A stretch of DNA of 10,922 nucleotides from Pavlovales sp. CCMP2436. Its lineage: Eukaryota; Haptophyta; Pavlovophyceae; Pavlovales. The first letter of the stretch is position 1; each line of letters opens with the position of its first letter. A program made the translations under genes and the position numbers. The stretch covers positions 4,775 through 15,696 of the forward strand of contig MU631344.1 in the NCBI GenBank assembly GCA_026770615.1, given 5' to 3'. This document shows, piece by piece, positions 5,994 through 10,922 of the stretch. A model generated the notes under the pieces. The model had not been told where the DNA came from. It was given only the letters and a program-made list of their open reading frames with translations, and did not search any database.

Positions 5994-7532
5994 CTCGAGC
6001 TCAAGCCACTGACGCCAAAGTCTGGCGGCTCTTTTGAGGCGTACGTCGACAACAGGTGGCCTGTTGGTGAGCTGCTAGATGCACCTGAGTACGACAAGAA
6101 GCTCGGTCAGGTCCAGGACCGCGAATTTGCCGAGCACTTGATCGCAGCCAAGCACGGCCAGCTCTTCAAGCAGCGCGAGGATAACGACCAATACAATTTC
6201 TGGTCGTACAACGGCAGCTGCTGGGTCGAGGGGTGGTCGCCTATTGGTGGCTGGTGCACAGAGCTCTTCAACGGCTGTCCATACGGAGCGAGTGCAGCTG
6301 GCATCAAGCGCATCCAAGACTACATGACGTTGGCATGCCCAGAGCTGGCCAAGGACCCCATTTTCAACCAGGTGCCCAACGGGGAGATCCCATGCGCTGG
6401 CGGCATTTACAACAGCGCGGTGGAGCGCAAGACTCGACCAATCCCGCTCGACCATTACGTGACCAAGCTCTGGGATCTGCCGCCGCCGACTGCCGAGGCT
6501 GCAAATCCAGATGCACTCGACTGGGTATTGGCCAGGCTGCACGAGATCGTGCCAGATGCTGCCCTGTACGACTCAGTGTTCCCTAGGCTCTGCTACAATC
6601 TGCTGACTGTCGGAATTCCTCACAAGGAGATCGTCTTCTTCATAGGGGAGGGCGATAATGGGAAGACAACACTGATGAAAGTCCTGAAGATGGCGGCGCC
6701 GCCTGGCTGGGTGCAGTCGACGCGCTTGGACAACTTCACGGGGCGCGCGCGTGGCAACGAGCAGACAGACTGGCTCGTGAAGCTGGAGGGCGCGAGGGTC
6801 GTATACACCGAGGAGCCCGCGCGAGGCGAGGCCGGCTCGCTCGATGCCGAATGGCTCAAGGAGCTGCGAGGCGATTTGGATGTCATTTGCCGCAAGATGT
6901 ACGGTGGCGAGCGAGAGATGCGCGTCTGCTTCACGCTCTACTTCATGGCGAACCACTTGCCTCAGATCGCGCACGCAGACGAGGCGCTCAAGAAGTCATT
7001 CGTCATCTGCGACCTGCCAGGCAAGTTTGTCGATGACCCTGCCGCTTACAAGATCGCAAAGCCGTTCACGCCGTGGCAGCAGTACATCAGGCTAGTCGAC
7101 CGTGAGCTCAAAAATACGTTCGCGCTGCCTCGGATGCGGCTGGCGCTGATGCATATCGTGTGCGAGCAGTATGCCGCCTTCACACAAAGCGGCTCTGTCT
7201 TCAAGGCACTGCCTGGCGAGTTTGAAAAGTGGAAGGACGAGATCCAGCTCGAGAAGGACACGATCGGTGATGCGTTCTACTCCGCGTTCAATGCAGCAAC
7301 CAGCAGGCAGGAAGTGGATGCCACTCAGCCCATCGGAGCCAGGCAGATCCTCACTGCTGTCAGGGTTGCTGACCATGAGCTCAAGATCGCAGACCAAGTC
7401 CTGGGCGCATGGATGAAGCGCGCGTTCGTAGACACTCAACACAAGTATGTCCAGAAGAAGAGGATAAAGAGCAGCATGGTCTGGACTGGCCTAGTGCCTG
7501 TCCAGACCACTGTCAATGCATGGGGTCAATGA
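5994..7532 (+). CDS. SF3 (D5-like) helicase domain, in frame after a TAG
   Basis: The same frame as the polymerase, separated from it only by TAG 5991-5993, ending in TGA at 7530-7532. The N-terminal part (QDREFAEHLIAAKHGQLFKQ, YNFWSYNGSCWVEG) resembles the D5_N region that precedes viral primase-helicases. The SF3 core shows Walker A GEGDNGKTT (about 6645-6671), Walker B VVYTEEP (about 6798-6818) and motif C FTLYFMANHLPQI (about 6933-6971) with its Asn. The expected arginine-finger region reads DEALKKSFVICDL, where Arg appears to be replaced. SF3 helicases unwind DNA as hexamers in virus and plasmid replication. The first ATG is at 6324, well inside the domain, so this half cannot easily start on its own. 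It is best read as the C-terminal half of one TV-Pol-SF3 protein, about 820 residues in all. Confidence 0.85.
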   Translation, partial: LELKPLTPKSGGSFEAYVDNRWPVGELLDAPEYDKKLGQVQDREFAEHLIAAKHGQLFKQREDNDQYNFWSYNGSCWVEGWSPIGGWCTELFNGCPYGASAAGIKRIQDYMTLACPELAKDPIFNQVPNGEIPCAGGIYNSAVERKTRPIPLDHYVTKLWDLPPPTAEAANPDALDWVLARLHEIVPDAALYDSVFPRLCYNLLTVGIPHKEIVFFIGEGDNGKTTLMKVLKMAAPPGWVQSTRLDNFTGRARGNEQTDWLVKLEGARVVYTEEPARGEAGSLDAEWLKELRGDLDVICRKMYGGEREMRVCFTLYFMANHLPQIAHADEALKKSFVICDLPGKFVDDPAAYKIAKPFTPWQQYIRLVDRELKNTFALPRMRLALMHIVCEQYAAFTQSGSVFKALPGEFEKWKDEIQLEKDTIGDAFYSAFNAATSRQEVDATQPIGARQILTAVRVADHELKIADQVLGAWMKRAFVDTQHKYVQKKRIKSSMVWTGLVPVQTTVNAWGQ

Positions 7533-7610
7533 TGACTATCACTCGATCGTTTGTGTGGTCGTGCAAGCTGTAGTGATCACGTACATTACATGGTACAGAG
7601 ATGTCGTCAT

Positions 7611-8565
7611 CAGAGCCAAGTCTACATCTAGTCTACACCAAATGTGCAGCATGCGTCTCCGTGCAGTCAGTATGCGTGGTGTAGAGGTGTAGACGATGTA
7701 GACCATTTTGGCAAAGCTCTCCGGGCAAGAACGAAAGAGGGTCTCCTTTTTTATTTACTTATCTAAAAATGTCTACACCCTCTACACCTTCTACACCCGC
7801 ATACTGACGGGACAAAGACGCATACTGACCAAGTGATGTAGAATAGACACGTGCCGTCTACACCAGTCTACACCAGAGCCCAAGTCTACATCTAGTCTAC
7901 ACCAAATGTGCAGTATGCGTCTCCGCGCAGTCAGTATGTGTGGTGTAGAGGGTGTAGACCATTTTGGCAAAACTCTCCGGGCAAGAACGAAGGAGGGTAT
8001 CCTTTTATTGATTTACTTATCCAAATAGGTCTACACCCTCTACACCCTCTACACCCGCATACTGACGAGACAGAGACGCGTACTGACCAAATGGTGTAGA
8101 CTAGACTCGTGCCGTCTACACCAGTCTACACCAGAGCCCAAGTCTACATCTAGTCTACACCAAATGTGCAGTGTGCGTCTCCGCGCAGTCAGTATGTGTA
8201 GTGTAGAGGGTTTAGAGGGTGTAGACCATTTTGGCAAAACTCTCCGGGCAAGAACGAAGGAAGGTCTCCTTTTATTTATTTACTTATCCAAATAGGTCTA
8301 CACCTTCTACACCCTCTACACCCGCACACTGACAGGACAGAGACGCATACTGACCCACCGGCTCTTAGAAAGCACCGCAGGGCCCCCGGGGGCCCCGCCG
8401 GAGGCGCCTATGTGACTAACAGATAGCTAACTTGTCACATAGCCCGGGGGCCCACGGGGCCCCCGGGGGCCCACGGATAATCCCCGTACGTTACGCCTTT
8501 TCTAAGAGCCGGCTGACCCAATGGTGTAGACCAGACTCGTGCCGTCTACATCAGTCTACACCAGT
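7611..8565. repeat. Tandem array of ~260-bp palindromic units
   Basis: Three units start with CAGAGCC(C)AAGTCTACATC at 7611, 7874 and 8132 (periods 263 and 258 bp); the third is lengthened by a MITE. Each unit is a long imperfect palindrome. In unit 2, TCTAGTCTACACC (7891-7903) pairs with GGTGTAGACTAGA (8093-8105), and GGTGTAGAGGGTGTAGACC (7942-7960) pairs perfectly with 8028-8046. The CAGTATGCGTCTC and GTCAGTATG pieces between them also pair. The central ~67 bp (ATTTTGGCAAAACTCTCCGG and on) are conserved between units. No ORF is convincing. The array starts 78 bp after the helicase stop codon. Confidence 0.85.
8358..8512. mobile_element. 155-bp MITE with 14-bp TIRs and 8-bp target duplication
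   Basis: Terminal inverted repeats CCGGCTCTTAGAAA (8358-8371) and TTTCTAAGAGCCGG (8499-8512) are perfect. Both flanks carry CTGACCCA (8350-8357 and 8513-8520). The interior has a second dyad, CTATGTGAC (8408-8416) with GTCACATAG (8434-8442), and runs of GGGCCCCCGGGGGCCC. The tandem units at about 7824 and 8083 show the uninterrupted sequence CTGACCAA(A/G)TG(G/A)TGTAGA, which confirms insertion. An 8-bp duplication fits hAT, P or Merlin-type transposases; the family cannot be chosen from the ends. It has no coding capacity. Confidence 0.9.
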
Positions 8566-9081
8566 CCTCAGCAGCCCCTATCTCCATCCGCAACCGGCCT
8601 AGTGTCTGACTCGCACCGGGCCCAGTACCGGACCGTCAGCTATCCCGATACTAGTACGGATATTTGCGTCAAATTTTAAATCATATACTTTCATTTAGAG
8701 AATCCTATAATCTTGTCTGGCCCCCGCCGGCCCACCCGACGCCCGCCGACGCTCCCGACGGCCCCGCCGCCAATTCAAAATCTTCCGCCCAAAGGCCCTC
8801 GCCCCCCTCTCTGTCACACACCCCTGTCATTCTTGTCACATAGCGGCCCTGGACCAAACCTAGGTTTGAAATTTAACAGGATTTTTAAGTGTGAGTCCCG
8901 TAAGTTTTCTGTCGGACTCCCGATACTGGCCTTATATATATACATACGGGAATGATGTCGGAGGGTCAGCGCGTCGATCGTCTCCAGGCGCTTACCCTCT
9001 GAACGTTACAAAAAGTAAAGCTTGCGGGGGCACAAACCCGGGAAATTAGTTATACATACAGTAGCCCCCTTTGGTCGTTCG
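8566..9081. other. Intergenic; no gene identified
   Basis: Mixed GC-rich and AT-rich spacer. It holds a 14-bp perfect palindrome CAAACCTAGGTTTG (8855-8868), a TATA-like TTATATATATAC (about 8932-8943), a Pro/Arg-biased GC-rich stretch at 8718-8775, and TCCCGATACT twice (8643-8652 and 8918-8927). The TATA-like element could belong to a degraded LTR of the copia element that follows, but no LTR pair is visible. No convincing ORF. Confidence 0.4.
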
Positions 9082-9489
9082 ATGACGCGCTCTGACCTCG
9101 GCATCAAGGTGACCATCTCGCGCGCCATCCTCGAGCTCTTAGAGCGGACCGGCATGATGAACGCGCACCCCGTTGACACGCCGATGGCAGAAGGCCTGCA
9201 CCTCACCATCATCTCCTCGGACTCGGAGCTCCTCGACCAAGACGGCGCCACGGAGTACCGCTCAATCGTCGTCGCGCTTATCCACATCTCGCACTTCCGC
9301 CCAGACATCATGTACGCCATGGGCACGCTCATGCACTTCATGAGCCGCCCCGGCGAGCCGCACATGACCACGGCCAAGCGCATCCTCCGCTACCTCGCTG
9401 GGACGCCCGACGTCGGCCTCAACTTCAAAGCCAACGTCGACGCTGACTACTTCTCTACTTTTATGATAGGGATTCAAGCTGGCGTCTGA
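9082..9489 (+). pseudogene. Ty1/copia reverse transcriptase C-terminal / RNase H N-terminal fragment
   Basis: The frame encodes RAILELLERTGMMNAHPVDT, PMAEG, then YRSIVVALIHISHFRPDIMY, then HFMSRPGEPHMTTAKRILRY and LAGTPDVGLNF, ending DADYFS. These match the stretch of copia Pol that joins the RT thumb (ELLxxFGMxxxxPVxTPM, YRSIVGSLxYLxxxRPDI, KRILRYLxGT) to RNase H, whose first Asp lies in DAD(W/Y). Only about 120 residues remain of a polyprotein normally over 1,000 aa. The catalytic RT motif with YVDD, the integrase and gag are absent. It is a truncated dead remnant, although this piece keeps an open frame. Confidence 0.85.
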
Positions 9490-9602
9490 CTGTTCTAAAT
9501 GTTGTGCTGGTCTGAGCGCTGCGTCGCCCATTGCCTCTGCTGCGTGACTTAGTCGGCTGCGCTGGCTTGGGCGCCACCGCGCGTGCCGATGGATCTCCGG
9601 TA

Positions 9603-9672
9603 GCTTTTATGCTTTTCTACTTTTCTACTTTTCTACTTTTTTATGCTTTTATGCTTTTCTACTTTTCTACTT
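9603..9672. repeat. Simple repeat of TTCTACTT and TATGCTTT units
   Basis: A pyrimidine-rich tract made of TTCTACTT repeats alternating with TTATGCTTT. A similar short piece (TCTCTACTTTTATG, about 9450-9464) occurs at the broken end of the copia fragment. Low complexity; no function inferred. Confidence 0.8.
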
Positions 9673-9731
9673 CAAAATCCGCGTTCCAGACACAGACTCG
9701 TGCTAGGGGTCTGCTCGTGCATAGGGAACGA

Positions 9732-9871
9732 CGGTGTTGGCGGACGTTTCCAAGAGAACTCGGGCACGTGCGGTAGGAACGGCTGCCAACTTGCCCACAT
9801 GCATACGCCATAATCATCCGGTGTTGGCGGACCGATCCAGCGCCAACTTGGACTCGTGCGGCAGGAAAGGT
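9732..9871. repeat. Degenerate ~87-bp direct repeat upstream of the GT90 gene
   Basis: CGGTGTTGGCGGA occurs at 9732-9744 and 9819-9831. Each is followed by a related block (ACGTGCGGTAGGAACGG and TCGTGCGGCAGGAAAGG). It lies in the 5' flank of the glycosyltransferase gene. The reading frame is open here but starts from GTG and has no recognisable domain, so I treat it as non-coding. Confidence 0.45.
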
Positions 9872-10009
9872 TCTGCCATTTGGATGGCTTGCGTGGACCG
9901 TTCGCGCCTCACGTTGACGGCTCGCGTGGTGGATTGGATAGTGACGGTTCAAAAGTCTGGTATGTGGGTGTTAAGTTTTAGGTGCAAGCTTTCGAGCAGC
10001 GCGGGGAGG

Positions 10010-10843
10010 ATGTCTGCAGCGGCAAGCCTGCGGGGCGCGACGCCCGCCCGCGCGGCGATCGCGCTCGTGGGTGTGATCGTGTGCGTGTGGGCGGGGCGCG
10101 GGGCCGTGAGCGGGCGCGCCAGCAGCCTGTTGGCAGCGAGAGGACCCGGGCCGACGTGCCCCGTGCCCACGCTCGAGGGGCGCGGCGACATCTGTGAGAG
10201 AGCCTTCGCCTTCGTCGACAGGCCGTGCAACCTTGGCAGGCACTCGACGCTCTGTCTCGACTTTCCGATGCGGCCGCTCACGAAGCGCGACTATGACGCC
10301 GCGGTTGCGGCCGCCAAGTCGCCAAAGGTGCGCGTTCAAATCATCAAGAATGAGATCTTCATTGTGCCCCTGCGCAGCCCGCTCGCCTCCAAGTACCCGC
10401 GGATCCTCCTTCGCCATCTGCGGCACATCGCAGGCGCGGCCCGGCTGGTTAAGCTACCAGATGTGGACTTCATCATAAACGTCGCCGACGGCTCGCCGCC
10501 CTGGCCCTATCTCGCGCACAATAACGCGCCTTGGAATACTGGCATGAATGCCACGTATGCGGTGCCCCCTGACACGACTGTCTTGAGCGACACGCCGCAG
10601 CCCGCCAACGCGCCCTGCCGCAATGGCACGACGTATTTCGAGCGCGCGGCGTGGGCTGCCAGGGACGAACGGCTGCAGTTCCGTGGCTCTGCGACCGGCA
10701 CGCGCGTCGATGTGAATGGCTGGGCGTCGAACGCGCGCGCAAGGTATGGGGGGTTATGCGCCGGGGTCATTCCAGTTCTTATGCCATACATATCTTCCAA
10801 AACTCCTAATAATAATATAATACCAGCAGCTGCGCCTGTTTGA
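10010..10843 (+). CDS. GT90-family (CAP10/KDELC-like) glycosyltransferase, 3' part missing
   Basis: I chose the ATG at 10010 (MSAAASLRG) because it is followed by Arg-flanked hydrophobic AAIALVGVIVCVWAG at residues 15-29, a type II signal anchor that fits a Golgi or ER lumenal enzyme. The frame upstream is open only from a GTG. GT90 features follow: LPDVDFIINVADGSPPW (residues 149-165), Cys-rich lumenal spacing (C50, C62, C73, C82), WAARDERLQFRGSATG (215-230, the family's W..R...FRGS.TG block) and SNARAR (240-245). Family members transfer sugars such as glucose or xylose onto proteins or glycans. About 150 residues usually follow FRGS.TG; here the frame soon turns unrelated and stops at TGA 10841-10843. 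AAG|GTATGG at 10741-10749 is a good splice donor, so the real coding sequence probably leaves this frame at 10743 and continues in exons beyond or near the window end. Truncation is the alternative. Confidence 0.7.
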   Translation: MSAAASLRGATPARAAIALVGVIVCVWAGRGAVSGRASSLLAARGPGPTCPVPTLEGRGDICERAFAFVDRPCNLGRHSTLCLDFPMRPLTKRDYDAAVAAAKSPKVRVQIIKNEIFIVPLRSPLASKYPRILLRHLRHIAGAARLVKLPDVDFIINVADGSPPWPYLAHNNAPWNTGMNATYAVPPDTTVLSDTPQPANAPCRNGTTYFERAAWAARDERLQFRGSATGTRVDVNGWASNARARYGGLCAGVIPVLMPYISSKTPNNNIIPAAAPV

Positions 10844-10867
10844 TTACGGCAAATTCTAATAACACAG
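10744..10867 (+). other. Candidate intron start in the GT90 gene
   Basis: A GTATGG donor at 10744 directly follows the last GT90-like residues (NARAR). An acceptor-like AATTCTAATAACACAG ends at 10867, with a CTAAT branch-point-like motif. Joining exactly there gives an early stop, so the true acceptor may be CAG at about 10887 or lie outside the window. This is inference from motifs only. Confidence 0.35.
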
Positions 10868-10922
10868 GTGACCCCTTTCTGGAGCAGTCATGAACATGCG
10901 CTGACAACACACCCCTCCCCCT

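Noticed and set aside
6573..6974. Minus-strand 133-aa frame opposite the helicase core
   Set aside because: Antisense shadow of the Walker A to motif C region; no recognisable protein features.
7611..8565. Possible CRISPR-like array from the regular repeats
   Set aside because: Units are ~260 bp and homologous along their whole length; there are no short repeats with unique spacers and no cas genes.
8643..8927. TCCCGATACT direct repeat as a target duplication of a 265-bp element
   Set aside because: No terminal inverted repeats or other element features lie inside the repeats, so a chance or old duplication is as likely.
9940..9960. GGTTCAAA as a tRNA T-arm
   Set aside because: No matching acceptor stem, D-arm or anticodon arm could be found around it.
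9734..10009. N-terminal extension of the GT90 frame
   Set aside because: It starts at GTG, covers a duplicated non-coding-looking segment, and the signal anchor right after the ATG at 10010 indicates the real start.

Overview
The window looks like nuclear DNA from a GC-rich unicellular alga, perhaps a haptophyte or similar secondary-plastid alga. This rests on leucine-rich-repeat (LRR) proteins of the style 'IGDAGAIALAKAL', a Ty1/copia reverse-transcriptase fragment, a GT90-type glycosyltransferase with a signal anchor, and long stretches of repeats and decayed genes. The lineage call is inference. No rRNA, tRNA, CRISPR array or bacterial operon was seen.

Layout. 1-1000: repeat-rich DNA with Ala/Gln-rich coiled-coil fragments, 'TTTCACACCCGT' repeats and an AT-rich island with several inverted repeats. 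1010-2900: four decayed copies of the C-terminal end of an LRR gene with a shared 3' tail. The first copy is interrupted by a 280-bp foldback element made of 30-bp units. 2900-3050: a 62-bp tandem repeat in front of a 236-aa ORF (3091-3801) with an 'LDHTHD' motif. 4290-4380: a hairpin-rich spacer.

The core is at 4387-7532. A minus-strand Cys-rich HNH-like protein lies head to head with a plus-strand reading frame that carries a TV-Pol-type polymerase (transposon-viral polymerase, superfamily A-like) followed by a superfamily 3 (SF3/D5-like) helicase. This polymerase-helicase pairing is typical of virophages, polinton-like viruses and related algal or fungal transposons, so an integrated virus-like mobile element is likely. 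The two domains share one frame broken by a single TAG, and neither half has an upstream ATG. The copy is therefore either newly dead or uses readthrough, recoding or splicing. The divergent promoter region contains a 41-bp tandem duplication.

7611-8565 is an array of three ~260-bp units, each a long imperfect palindrome rich in GTCTACACC/GGTGTAGAC. The third unit is interrupted by a clean 155-bp MITE (8358-8512) with 14-bp terminal inverted repeats and an 8-bp target duplication; the neighbouring units show the empty site. 9082-9489 is a truncated copia RT/RNase H fragment. 9603-9672 is a simple repeat. 10010 onward is a GT90-like glycosyltransferase whose 3' part is missing or lies in further exons beyond the window.

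Overall this is an accessory or repeat region in which several mobile elements of different classes have accumulated. The TV-Pol/SF3 element is the most notable system.
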